The notes below the pieces were generated by a model. It did no database searches. It was not told where the DNA came from and saw only the letters and a list, made by a program, of their open reading frames with translations. Shown piece after piece: positions 5,806 to 14,362 of a stretch of DNA of 41,439 bases. Made by a program: the position numbers and the translations under genes. Position 1 is the first letter of the stretch, and each line of letters opens with the position of its first letter. Source of the DNA: a virus; IMG/VR virus record IMGVR_UViG_3300044630_004416, positions 1 through 41,439 of that record, one strand, 5' to 3'.

Positions 5806-8103
5806 TTAAATTTTGCAGCTCTCGCAGTCGTCTTCAGCTTCTAATTGACATAGCAATTGTTCCAATGCTTCTCCTTTTACTTCAGTGTCTGCATCAGTTT
5901 TACTATCATATGTATTTTGATAGTATGATGTCTTCCATCCATACTTATAGGTCATAAGTAAATCTTGTGCCATTATAGAAACTGGAACTTCATTATCTGG
6001 ATAATTCTCTGGATTGTATGACCAGTTTCCAGAAATTGCTTGGTCAAAGAATTTCTGCATCACAGCAACAATGTTAATATAACCAGTGTTACTAGACATA
6101 TCCCAAAGAAGTGTATAATTCTTTTTGAGACTTTGGTAGCTGGGAACAATTTGCTTAAGAGGTCCCTTCTTTGATTTCTTAACGGACAAGTAATCTCTAG
6201 GTGGCTCGATTCCGTTTGTTTCATTTGACACAACGGAACTGCTCTCCGATGGCATCTGTGCCGACAATGTTGAGTTCCTGAGACCGTTAGCCACGATTGA
6301 TGCTCTAAGATTCTCCCAATCATAATTTAGTTCATTGGATACTAGTTCGTCTACATCTTTTTTGTAGGTATCAATAGGAAGAATACCTTGAGAATACTTA
6401 GTGCGATGGAAATATTCACATGGACCTTTTTCTACAGCTAGTCTGTTTGATGCTTTGAGCAGATAATACTGAAAAGCTTCAGTTAGTTCATGTACTGATT
6501 TCCAAGCTTCTTTGTCTTCATACTTAAATCCTTGTTTCGCAAGATAATGAGCAAGTCCAATGTATCCAACTCCAAGAGAACGTCTATTCTTTGTAGATAT
6601 CTCTGCAGCATTTACTGGATATCGTTGATAATCAATAAGCTCATCTAGAGAACGAACAGAAAGGTCACATAGTTCTTCCATTTCGGAATGGTGATTAATC
6701 TTTCCAACATTAATTGCAGAAAGAATACATAGTGCAATTTCTCCTTCTCCATCAATATGTTCAATCGGGTCTGTTGGAAGTGTAATCTCTTGACAGAGAT
6801 TGGACATATTTACTTTATCAATAAATGAAGAGTGTGTGTTGCAATGGTCAATATTCATGATATAGATACGACCTGTTTCTGCTCTTTCCTTTAGAAGGTC
6901 TAGAAAAAGTTCTTGAGCGTTGATAGTTTTTCTCGGAATAGCATCATTTCGTTCTGCAGCCACATACATATCGTCAAACGAATCAGTCCCAAAAGCATCA
7001 TAAAGACCAGGAACGTCGTGTGGAGAGAAGAGAGAAATATCTTCATTCTTGATGAATCGTTCATAGAACAGTTTAGAGATTTGGATACTGTAGTCTAACT
7101 TACGAACACGGTTATCTTCGGTTCCTTTATTATTTTTTAATACGAGAATATCCTCTATTTCCTGGTGCCAAATAGGGAAGTGAACAGTTGCAGAACCACC
7201 ACGGATGCCGTTTTGAGTGCAACATCTGACCGTCGCTTCAAATTTCTTGAGGAACGGAATAACTCCTGTATGGGCAACTTCTCCACCACGAATTTTGCTA
7301 TTGATACCTCTGATTCTGCCCGCATTGATACCAATTCCAGCCCTCTGAGCAACATACCTGCCGATAGCCATGTCAGAACTGAAAATAGAGTTGAGAGAAT
7401 CGTTAACATCAATAAGAACACAAGAAGCAAATTGGCGAAGAGTTGTTCTAACGCCTGCCATAATTGGTGTTGGGATGTTGATTCTGTGCTTGGAGATTGC
7501 GTTGTAGTATCGTTTGACATATTCTAGTCTAGTTTCTTTTGGATACTCTGCAAAGATTGTTGCAGAAATTAGCATATACATGTATTGAGGAGTTTCATAA
7601 ATTGTTTTTGAACTCCTATCCTGTACTAGATATTTGTCTACTACTTGACGAAGACCAGCATAGGTAAAAATATAATCTCTTTCGTGGTCAATCCATGTAT
7701 TAATTTTATCCCATTCTTCATCGGTGTATTTGCTAGCAAGTTCTTTATCATAAACACCTTTTAAAATACCAGTAGTAAGATGCTCTCCTACTGTCGGGAA
7801 CCCGTTTTTCCAATTAGCTCCAAAGACTTGCTTATATAGACCGAACAGGAGAAGACGAGCAGCAACAAACTGATAGTTTGGATTATCAAGGCTAATGAGG
7901 TCACTAGCTGACCGAACCAGGATTTCTTGGATTTCATCAGTAGTAATTCCGTCGTAAAATTGAAGTCCAGATTGAATTTCAACTTGGGAAGCACTAACTC
8001 CTGCCAATCCTCCACAAGCACAATCTACCATACTATGAATCTTATCTAAATTAAGTGGTTCAAGAGTACCATTACGTTTTTTAACTTTAGTACCATTGCT
8101 CAT
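5806..8103 (-). CDS. nrdA: Ribonucleotide reductase class Ia, large (alpha) subunit
   Basis: 765 residues. An N-terminal ATP-cone (KVKKRNGTLEPLNLDKI onward, to about residue 90) gives allosteric control. Catalytic residues are present: FASCVLIDV and ALCILSAINVG supply the redox Cys pair, NLCQE the Asn/Cys-radical/Glu triad, SYYQNT the two radical-transfer tyrosines, and the C-terminal CESC the thiols re-reduced by glutaredoxin/thioredoxin. I place the start at ATG 8103, which overlaps the primase stop as ATGA with GGAA upstream; an in-frame ATG at 8115 is the alternative. Transcribed with primase and nrdB from the promoter at 9109-9137. Confidence 0.96.
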   Translation of the reverse strand: MSNGTKVKKRNGTLEPLNLDKIHSMVDCACGGLAGVSASQVEIQSGLQFYDGITTDEIQEILVRSASDLISLDNPNYQFVAARLLLFGLYKQVFGANWKNGFPTVGEHLTTGILKGVYDKELASKYTDEEWDKINTWIDHERDYIFTYAGLRQVVDKYLVQDRSSKTIYETPQYMYMLISATIFAEYPKETRLEYVKRYYNAISKHRINIPTPIMAGVRTTLRQFASCVLIDVNDSLNSIFSSDMAIGRYVAQRAGIGINAGRIRGINSKIRGGEVAHTGVIPFLKKFEATVRCCTQNGIRGGSATVHFPIWHQEIEDILVLKNNKGTEDNRVRKLDYSIQISKLFYERFIKNEDISLFSPHDVPGLYDAFGTDSFDDMYVAAERNDAIPRKTINAQELFLDLLKERAETGRIYIMNIDHCNTHSSFIDKVNMSNLCQEITLPTDPIEHIDGEGEIALCILSAINVGKINHHSEMEELCDLSVRSLDELIDYQRYPVNAAEISTKNRRSLGVGYIGLAHYLAKQGFKYEDKEAWKSVHELTEAFQYYLLKASNRLAVEKGPCEYFHRTKYSQGILPIDTYKKDVDELVSNELNYDWENLRASIVANGLRNSTLSAQMPSESSSVVSNETNGIEPPRDYLSVKKSKKGPLKQIVPSYQSLKKNYTLLWDMSSNTGYINIVAVMQKFFDQAISGNWSYNPENYPDNEVPVSIMAQDLLMTYKYGWKTSYYQNTYDSKTDADTEVKGEALEQLLCQLEAEDDCESCKI

Positions 8104-9086
8104 ACTTTTTTCCATTGAGTAAATTTAAGTTTTGCTTCTAGTCCTTTATAAGTATTTTCGGCTATCAATTGCTGTGGGACAAGTCCAGCAATTACCATAT
8201 CGTTTATATCTTTTTGTTGGATATTAGATGGCCAAATGACAATCTTTTCTCCAGACTCAATCAATTTTTCATAACGTTGTACAATCTGAAAATTTCTGGG
8301 TTCATTGTCTAAAATGAAAACTCTATCCTTGTAAATAGATTTTTCTAAATCAACATCAGAACCACACATAGCGATTGCATTAGAAAGAAAAAGAGAGTCA
8401 AAGGGACCCTCTGTGACATAAATTGTATTGTTAAAATTTACAGTATCAAGTCCAAATAATTTAACATACCTGTCATCCAGTATGGTAGTAATGTAGCGTA
8501 GATTTGAATTTTTGTCAATAGCTCTACCTTGATATCCAAACATCTTGCCACTTTTTGATAGAAGTGGAATAACAATCCTGGCTTCTTTTTTATTGTTTTC
8601 GATATTTGCCCAAGCATTAAAATCTTCAGCGTAGTAAAATTTAGAAAAGTATTTTTCTGGGATTTGTCGTTTGAGAAGATATTCTTTTGCTTGGTGTGAA
8701 TTATTTAGTTCTGATATTTTTGGTAAATCTATGTCTAGAGATTTCTTAAATATTGGTTTGGTAAACTCTACTGCCAGTTTAGGATTTGCTGTATTTGAGC
8801 CTCTACCAGTAGTACCATTTTTAAATCTTTCCATGACATATTCATCATGGAGTCTTGCGTCAATATCCTTCAAAAAATTAGCAAGAGTTCTTCCTACTCC
8901 ACAATTGTGACACCTAAAAAGCATTTCTGACTTTTTAAGATAAAAGAACCCTCTTGCCTTATTTTTACTTCGTGAAGAATCTCCACAATAAGGACATCTG
9001 AAGTTATATAAATTTTCTTTCTTTTTAGCGAACTTATCTAGTCTAGCAGAAATTAAATTGATGTATTTTGTATCAATGTAAGTCAT
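8100..9086 (-). CDS. 61: DNA primase (T4 gp61 type)
   Basis: 328 residues. The N-terminus holds a zinc-binding primase domain, FRCPYCGDSSRSKNKARG then FRCHNCG (two CxxC pairs). The Toprim part shows VTEGPFDSLFLSNAI (catalytic Glu) and VFILDNEPRN (the second acidic motif). Works with the gp41 helicase to lay down lagging-strand RNA primers. A GTG one codon upstream (9089) is an alternative start; ATG 9086 is preferred. It is the first gene after a clear sigma70-type promoter and overlaps nrdA by 4 bases. Confidence 0.93.
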   Translation of the reverse strand: MTYIDTKYINLISARLDKFAKKKENLYNFRCPYCGDSSRSKNKARGFFYLKKSEMLFRCHNCGVGRTLANFLKDIDARLHDEYVMERFKNGTTGRGSNTANPKLAVEFTKPIFKKSLDIDLPKISELNNSHQAKEYLLKRQIPEKYFSKFYYAEDFNAWANIENNKKEARIVIPLLSKSGKMFGYQGRAIDKNSNLRYITTILDDRYVKLFGLDTVNFNNTIYVTEGPFDSLFLSNAIAMCGSDVDLEKSIYKDRVFILDNEPRNFQIVQRYEKLIESGEKIVIWPSNIQQKDINDMVIAGLVPQQLIAENTYKGLEAKLKFTQWKKV

Positions 9087-9108
9087 CACAAAAGCTCAGT
9101 ATGCACCA

Positions 9109-9137
9109 ATCATACCACACCTAGAGTGGGTTGTCAA
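9109..9137 (-). promoter_or_regulatory. Sigma70-type promoter for primase-nrdA-nrdB
   Basis: -35 TTGACA (9132-9137), 17-bp spacer, -10 TATGAT (9109-9114), minus strand. The -35 overlaps the stop of the upstream gene. Confidence 0.85.
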
Positions 9138-9562
9138 TCTGCCTTCTTGTGAGTATGTCCATCATGCTGCATCTGCATTTCAGATGGAGCCCACCATCCA
9201 GAAGCTAGTGTTGAAACTGCTGTTGTTAAAACTGCTAGAACAACTCCACATCCAACAGTCATCCATTTAATCTTTCCTATTTCCTTTACTTCTTTCTCGA
9301 TTTCATCAATTCTTTCCGAAACTCCATCATGCTGTTCTTTATTTTCAGCTCTGAGTTTATCAATAAGATTTGTTATTACTTCATCTGTTTTTGAACATTG
9401 TTCAATCTTTTCATCATGTATAGCCAACATCTTACTGATTGTTTGACTAGTCTCACTAATTTTCTCGATGGCGGAATCAATTTTTTTCATCATTCTCTCG
9501 TATACACTAAGCCTTTCTTCAAGTAACGCTAGCTTAGTTTCGGTTGAAGAATTTTGAAACAT
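9134..9562 (-). CDS. Coiled-coil protein with one membrane segment
   Basis: 142 residues. Residues 5-95 are predicted helical coiled coil (heptads LLEERLSVYERMMKKIDSAIEKI and ISERIDEIEKEVKEI), followed by one membrane segment (about 100-122, MTVGCGVVLAVLTTAVSTLASG) and a short His-rich tail (MQMQHDGHTHKK). This coil-then-membrane layout resembles XhlA-type haemolysin/holin-associated proteins of phages, so a lysis role is possible, but no family motif proves it. Strong ribosome site AGGAGA before ATG 9562. Last gene of the virion-protein transcript that begins upstream of 11195. The His-rich tail might bind metal. Confidence 0.7.
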   Translation of the reverse strand: MFQNSSTETKLALLEERLSVYERMMKKIDSAIEKISETSQTISKMLAIHDEKIEQCSKTDEVITNLIDKLRAENKEQHDGVSERIDEIEKEVKEIGKIKWMTVGCGVVLAVLTTAVSTLASGWWAPSEMQMQHDGHTHKKAD

Positions 9563-9581
9563 TTGTTTCTCCTACTTTGTT

Positions 9582-9956
9582 TTAACTTGTCCTTGATGAT
9601 GAAAATGTCATAATTTTTTCAAACCCAGCAGAAGATGAATTAATAGTCTTAATCATTTTAACTCTATTACTTGCATTCAAATTTCGATATAAATCTACCA
9701 ATTGTTGTGATTGGTCTGGAGAAACCTGTGCCTTTTCTCCATTATCAAACATTACTACAGATGGACGACCAGACATTGCAATTTGCTTTAACTGGTCAAT
9801 TACCTTTCCTCCACTTTCATGGAGTAAACCTTCAGAAACTTTAGTTTTCTTTTTTCTTTTTGAAGCTGGAATTCCAGGAGGCTCTACGCTTGGTGGTAGA
9901 GAAACTGCAGCTCCAGTTCCAACTGAATTTGCAGCTACTTCTTCATTGTAATTCAT
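9582..9956 (-). CDS. Small basic protein of the virion-gene block, unknown function
   Basis: 124 residues from ATG 9956, which overlaps the upstream stop as ATGA and has GGAGGA about 13 bases before it; a TTG start 24 bases earlier is less likely. Residues 1-35 are Gly/Ser/Pro-rich with an EEVAANSVG motif and end in a basic stretch KRKKKTK; the C-terminal 80 residues contain an alpha/beta segment (PSVVMFDNGEKAQVSPDQ). The small and Pro/Gly-rich N-terminus followed by a compact domain is common in structural accessory proteins. No recognised family. Confidence 0.7.
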   Translation of the reverse strand: MNYNEEVAANSVGTGAAVSLPPSVEPPGIPASKRKKKTKVSEGLLHESGGKVIDQLKQIAMSGRPSVVMFDNGEKAQVSPDQSQQLVDLYRNLNASNRVKMIKTINSSSAGFEKIMTFSSSRTS

Positions 9957-10315
9957 ATCTTTTGAAGTTCCTCCAGGCAATATTGGTCAGTTTGAATATG
10001 AGGCAATGTAGTTGACTCTATTCTGTTTAAAAAAACCATAAAAGATTTTAATGCTGGCCAGTATTTGTTTTCTATTTTAAAAAACAATAATGGAGTGGCA
10101 GCATCACCAAAAATATTATATACTACAATTATGTGATTTAACAAAAGATGAGGTTTTAGAATTCCTTGATTTACATAACGTTTGAGTAATCTTTTGATAT
10201 ACTTAAACTTTTTCAGGTCTTCAAAAAAATCATCTTTTGTCATCGCATTTGGATTGTCATAATTTTTAATTGCAAAAAGCAAAAAATTATCATCATTTAA
10301 TTCATTAAATCTCAT
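9953..10315 (-). CDS. Conserved-looking protein of unknown function
   Basis: 120 residues, mostly helical, basic in the first half (LKKFKYIKRLLKRYVNQGIL) and hydrophobic in the middle (HLLLNHIIVVYNIFGDAATPLLFF), with no signal peptide. The sequence style (small helical protein, ATGA-coupled to a virion-region gene) is typical of conserved unknown proteins of T4-like cyanophages. It begins 13 bases after the Ig-like gene with no evident ribosome site, so it probably depends on coupling. I cannot assign a function. Confidence 0.7.
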   Translation of the reverse strand: MRFNELNDDNFLLFAIKNYDNPNAMTKDDFFEDLKKFKYIKRLLKRYVNQGILKPHLLLNHIIVVYNIFGDAATPLLFFKIENKYWPALKSFMVFLNRIESTTLPHIQTDQYCLEELQKI

Positions 10316-10328
10316 AATATATTACTTA

Positions 10329-11195
10329 TCAAACACTGGCTACGAATGTTAGGGTTGCAGAATTGGAAGTAACTTCCTCTGTTCCACCAGCAGATGTAAT
10401 CTTAACACGGAACTTGGTGCCACTTAGAGTTGAAGTAGCATTAGTTAGTGTTAGAGTTGCTGAGGTAGCACCAGAGTATACACCACCATTGGTAATATTA
10501 GTCCAAGTAGTTCCAGTTGCAGACTGTCTCTGCCATCTGTATGCTAGAGTTCCAGGTGTTCCTGTAGTTGTAGTTGATACTGTGAATGTTGCATCATTTG
10601 TACCTACAGTTGCAACTGTAATGGTCAAATCGTTTGTAGTATCAACACCACCTAGAGCACTACCTAAAACAGTGATAGTTTCATTTGCAGCATAACCACT
10701 TCCCTTGTTGGTTACTGTTACTGTATAAGAACCACCTGCTCTTGCTACAGTAAACTGAGCACCAGTTCCAGAACCAGATGCAGTTCCTGTAACCGCAGTA
10801 TATGAAGCAGTTCCTGTTGCTGCAGTACCTGCACTGGTGACAGTTAGAATTGCACCATCAGTATAGAATGATGCGTTAGCTGGCTGTACAGAAATTGTTA
10901 CTGCTGATGCTGCATCTGCTGCAATAGTATCATCAGACTGAGTTTCGTTTGCGTTTGTATCTGGGTTAGATAGTGCAACTAGCTTTTCTGCTTTATGGCG
11001 AGTATTTCCTGCAGCATCAGTATATGTGAAATATGACCACCAACCAGGACCATCAATACCACGAGTACGGTTCTCATTTAGTGCAGCTTCTGTTTCATCA
11101 ACAAAAACAATTGTTTTTGCCTGTGAAGATGCAGAAATAGTCTTTTCGACTTTTGACTTATTTGCGTTAGAATCAGTTCTTCCGTAAAGAGACAT
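10329..11195 (-). CDS. Ig-like virion surface protein (Hoc-like)
   Basis: 288 residues. The N-terminus (1-95) is a non-repetitive domain starting MSLYGRTDSNANKSK, which I associate with structural proteins of marine T4-like phages. Residues about 98-195 and 200-288 are Thr/Ser/Gly/Ala-rich beta sandwiches; the second has Ig features (LAYRWQRQ...TWTNITNGGVYSGATSATLTL...FRVKITS). T4 Hoc decorates the capsid with Ig domains that help attach to surfaces; this could be a capsid decoration or a tail/fibre protein. Late box TATAAATA 33 bases upstream and ribosome site AGAGGA support late expression. Hoc orthology itself is not established by the sequence. Confidence 0.75.
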   Translation of the reverse strand: MSLYGRTDSNANKSKVEKTISASSQAKTIVFVDETEAALNENRTRGIDGPGWWSYFTYTDAAGNTRHKAEKLVALSNPDTNANETQSDDTIAADAASAVTISVQPANASFYTDGAILTVTSAGTAATGTASYTAVTGTASGSGTGAQFTVARAGGSYTVTVTNKGSGYAANETITVLGSALGGVDTTNDLTITVATVGTNDATFTVSTTTTGTPGTLAYRWQRQSATGTTWTNITNGGVYSGATSATLTLTNATSTLSGTKFRVKITSAGGTEEVTSNSATLTFVASV

Positions 11196-11228
11196 TTAAA
11201 AATCCTCTGAAATATTTTATTCTGTTAT

Positions 11229-11236
11229 TATTTATA
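11229..11236 (-). promoter_or_regulatory. Late promoter TATAAATA for the Ig-like gene
   Basis: Perfect T4-type late box whose first bases are also the last of the preceding terminator's U-tract. Confidence 0.7.
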
Positions 11237-11258
11237 AAAAATGGGGAGTTACCTCCCC
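11236..11258 (-). terminator. Rho-independent terminator after the 11290-11460 gene
   Basis: GGGGAG/CTCCCC stem, GTAA loop, followed by ATTTTTT on the minus strand. Confidence 0.85.
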
Positions 11259-11289
11259 AGAATTAACTATGAAATTTAGGTAATAAGTA

Positions 11290-11460
11290 TCAGCAATTCT
11301 TTAGAAGTGCTGCTCTTACTGTGGATGCAATTACATTATCTACATCATTATCTGTAGTTTTCACATATCTATCAAGCAAATCACATACTAATTTTTTTGT
11401 TGCACAGCTATTTAATGTAGCAACAAGAATTGGTTTAACTAGTTCTACGAGTGCTCTCAT
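11290..11460 (-). CDS. Small helical protein, unknown function
   Basis: 56 residues from ATG 11460; an upstream TTG at 11472 is possible. Two amphipathic helices (MRALVELVKPILVATLNS and VDNVIASTVRAALLKNC) with three cysteines. It is a monocistron bounded by a late box (GATAAATA at 11487-11494) and a terminator (11236-11258), which supports a real gene. Probably a small virion or morphogenesis protein; no family recognised. Confidence 0.65.
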   Translation of the reverse strand: MRALVELVKPILVATLNSCATKKLVCDLLDRYVKTTDNDVDNVIASTVRAALLKNC

Positions 11461-11486
11461 GGTTTTTCCCAACTACGGCTATTAAC

Positions 11487-11494
11487 TATTTATC
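11487..11494 (-). promoter_or_regulatory. Late-type promoter GATAAATA
   Basis: Minus-strand late box overlapping the TAA stop of the 945-residue gene, 27 bases upstream of ATG 11460. Confidence 0.55.
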
Positions 11495-14327
11495 TTAAAT
11501 TTGGGTTTCTCTCTCTTGCAGATAGTGATGGATGGTCATCTCTGTATCTTCTTCTTGGAGCTTCATCATCGTACTCATCTTTCTTTCTAGTTGCTCCTTT
11601 ATGAAGTCCAGTGTCTCCTGGTGCTTTTTGTTTTTCTAAAGTAGCATCTTTACTTAACAGTTGAGCACTTCCAAGTCTACTTGCCTGAACTTCTTTTGGA
11701 GTTCTGGTTCTTCTGAGACCACCTTTTTGTGCTTCTCTCTTTTCAATAGCTCTTGCAGCCCAACCAAGTTTTGTTTCATCAAGTTCGACTTCTTCCATTG
11801 CATGTCCCATTGGAAGTTTTCCTTGTTTCTGCAACTGAAGTCTTTGTTGTTGAAGCATTAGCTGCTTTTTTGACATCATTTGTTGATTCTTAAGTCTCTG
11901 AGAATCTTTAGCTGCATCTGGAGTTACTTGCTCTGCTTTGTATTTTTTCCAAGCAGTTGCATATGCAATTCCTCTTTCTTTTTTGGTTAGCCCATCTTCA
12001 GAATATCCTTTTTTGATGTGCTTGACCATTCTCTCATACTTTTTGCCTGGAGGTGCTTTCTCTTCAATACTTTCAATTTCTTCTGCAGTCATTTTAAATG
12101 TTGGATTAATTATAACTCCATCCTTTACTTTACCTTTCATTTTTGGTTGATGATTGGTAGTTAAGGTAGAAGTTGTTTTAACAAATTTTTTAGTAGCTTC
12201 ATCCTCACTAGCTTCAGTTAGTTGCTTCCAATTAGCAAATTGAAAATCTGATTTGTTATAAATTGTAGAAAGTTTTTCTTGAATAGTATTCAATGCAGTA
12301 TTAGTAGTTTCTACTTCTTCAGATAACATTAAATTAGCTTGCTCAATAAAATAATCAAAATGTTCTTGGTCAATTGATTCAAAAATTTCATTGACTTCAT
12401 CATAGTTAAATGCAATCTCAGATTCAATAAAGTAACGAGTTAGAAGTTCTTTTTCTTCTTTTGTCATTTTTTTAACAAAAGCACCAGCAGCTCTTCCTGC
12501 CGCAGCAGCATTTGACTTACCAGCTCTCTTGGCTGCTACAGCTTGTCCTGCAGCTGCTCCTGCAGCTCCTGCAGCTTTGACTGCAGTTCTACCTGCAGCC
12601 TGAGCAGCTCTACCTGCCGCAACAGTTGCTTTTCTTCTTGCTCTAGTTGCTGATGCAGATTTTTCAGCTTCTTTGCCCCTTGCTCTAACTGCATCATAAG
12701 TTGCCTTAACTTCTGCTGCACGTCTTGCTCCTACTTTCTTTGCAGTATCTACCGTTTTTCTGAGAAGTGCAGTATCTCTTTCAGCTCTTGCTTTGAGTGC
12801 TCCAAGAATACCACCCTTAGCTTTTTCTTTTGTTTGTGTTGCTGTAGATTTAGTTTCTGGTTGTGATTTTTTGACATTAGCGATTTTAGATTGACTCTTT
12901 AGTGCTGAAGTCATTCCAGATGACTTGCTTGATTCCTTTTCCTTTTCTGCCTTTCTTGCTTTGTGCTCTGCAGTTCCACGAATAGCAGATGCCTTAGCAC
13001 CACCCTTTAGTGAACCAATTGACTTTCCACCTTTGGACATTCCAGAACCACGAACTTTAGTTCCTCCTGCACCTCTTCTCCATTCTAAAAGAACTTCTTC
13101 CTCTTCTGATAAAAGTTCAACATAATAGCAGAATGCATCAATTCCCATCTCTTCGATTAGAATATCAATGCCATATTCATTAAGACCTTCTGCGATAAAA
13201 TAATCTGCTGCAAATTCAGCAAGTTCTTCAAAACTAAAGTCTTCTTTATATCCTTTTGCCTTTGGAACTCCTTTTGAAGGAACACAATTTGGAACTTCAC
13301 GACCACCTTTTTTCTTCATTCCAACTTGAGTGTATCCTTTCCAACATGGGTCCTCTTCATTTACTAAATCATACTCTTCAGGAAGACCTTTTGAACCACC
13401 TACTTTATTATATGCAGCTCTACGCTTAGCATCACTCTTATTGTACTGATGATATTCTTTTTCGCTTGAACTAAGTTTTGGAGTATTTACTGGTCTTGCA
13501 CCTGGCTTAGTTGGTGCATCTGGTTTAGCACCACGAGCACGACCTAAAGTATAATATCTGGGACCAGTTTCAGAATCTCCTGAAATTCTCTTTCCTGCGT
13601 CAGAACGTCCAGCTTGATACTCTTTCTCAGATTGACCATGCTTACCTTTGTAGAGTTCGTCTAGTTCAAACTCTTCTTTATTCATTCTCTCCTTTGCTCT
13701 AAGTTTTCCAACCTTTGAGTAAATACGAGATGCTTGTGCAGCCTTCTTAGCAGCAGTTTGTCTATCACCAGCATTTGCAGCAAGTCTTCTTTGATTATCT
13801 GCTTTCTGTGATGCAGTAATTGCAAGAGCAGCAGAAATTTCATCAATCTGTTCTACTTCTTCATTACGTTGTCTACGCTTAGCAATAGCAGCAGCAACTG
13901 CACTTCTGCGCTTGCGAATATACTTATCATTCTTATCATTTGGTTTGCCATCATTATCAATATCAGCATCTTCACGACCTACTGGGTCTAATGCTTCTCT
14001 ACGAATATTGCTCTTAGCATTTAATTTTGCTTGAATACGTTGCTTCATTTCTGGCATAGAAGCAACATTATATAGAGCTAAAGTTGGAGCACTAAATGTT
14101 GTGCCATTGGTGTACACAGACACACCCATATAATCTCTGATTTTCTTATCTTCAAGAAGAGTTAGAGCATACTCTAAAGTAACGTCAATCAAATTCTCTC
14201 GTAGATAATTTTCTTGAGATTCCACATCACCTGGAAAATATGATGCCACAGTCTCCACCATTTTTGTAGCTCTATACATCATGTCTGGAGAAAGAGACAT
14301 GAATTTTGCCGCAATTGATAAATCCAT
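11490..14327 (-). CDS. Large mosaic protein, predicted internal head polyprotein
   Basis: 945 residues, made of short modules. 1-110: helical domain. 114-140: DPVGREDADIDNDGKPNDKND, an EF-hand-like DxDxDG loop. 150-320: Lys/Ala-rich. 326-351: DPCWKGYTQVGMKKKGG with two Cys. 362-415: acidic helices ending EVLLE. 416-620: very basic Gly/Ala/Lys/Arg-rich. 621-670: second acidic stretch. 758-798: APPGKKYERMVKHIKKGY module. 815-945: Gln- and Arg-rich tail. LLE at 413-415 suits the (I/L)-x-E rule of the gp21 protease and would release the basic part. This alternation parallels the 3633-4571 gene, so I infer DNA-associated internal head proteins made as a precursor. Late box at 14364-14371 and AGAGAG ribosome site. 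No enzyme motif seen. Confidence 0.65.
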   Translation of the reverse strand: MDLSIAAKFMSLSPDMMYRATKMVETVASYFPGDVESQENYLRENLIDVTLEYALTLLEDKKIRDYMGVSVYTNGTTFSAPTLALYNVASMPEMKQRIQAKLNAKSNIRREALDPVGREDADIDNDGKPNDKNDKYIRKRRSAVAAAIAKRRQRNEEVEQIDEISAALAITASQKADNQRRLAANAGDRQTAAKKAAQASRIYSKVGKLRAKERMNKEEFELDELYKGKHGQSEKEYQAGRSDAGKRISGDSETGPRYYTLGRARGAKPDAPTKPGARPVNTPKLSSSEKEYHQYNKSDAKRRAAYNKVGGSKGLPEEYDLVNEEDPCWKGYTQVGMKKKGGREVPNCVPSKGVPKAKGYKEDFSFEELAEFAADYFIAEGLNEYGIDILIEEMGIDAFCYYVELLSEEEEVLLEWRRGAGGTKVRGSGMSKGGKSIGSLKGGAKASAIRGTAEHKARKAEKEKESSKSSGMTSALKSQSKIANVKKSQPETKSTATQTKEKAKGGILGALKARAERDTALLRKTVDTAKKVGARRAAEVKATYDAVRARGKEAEKSASATRARRKATVAAGRAAQAAGRTAVKAAGAAGAAAGQAVAAKRAGKSNAAAAGRAAGAFVKKMTKEEKELLTRYFIESEIAFNYDEVNEIFESIDQEHFDYFIEQANLMLSEEVETTNTALNTIQEKLSTIYNKSDFQFANWKQLTEASEDEATKKFVKTTSTLTTNHQPKMKGKVKDGVIINPTFKMTAEEIESIEEKAPPGKKYERMVKHIKKGYSEDGLTKKERGIAYATAWKKYKAEQVTPDAAKDSQRLKNQQMMSKKQLMLQQQRLQLQKQGKLPMGHAMEEVELDETKLGWAARAIEKREAQKGGLRRTRTPKEVQASRLGSAQLLSKDATLEKQKAPGDTGLHKGATRKKDEYDDEAPRRRYRDDHPSLSARERNPNLR

Positions 14328-14362
14328 ATGATACTCTCTTTGTAAAAAATCTATATTTATTA

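Noticed and set aside
7155-7527. Long frames on both strands inside nrdA
   Set aside because: They are shadows of an intact, fully conserved nrdA coding region.
12536-12721. Gln/Leu-rich reading frame inside the 945-residue gene
   Set aside because: Out-of-frame reading of the Ala/Lys-rich repeats in the real gene; no ribosome site.
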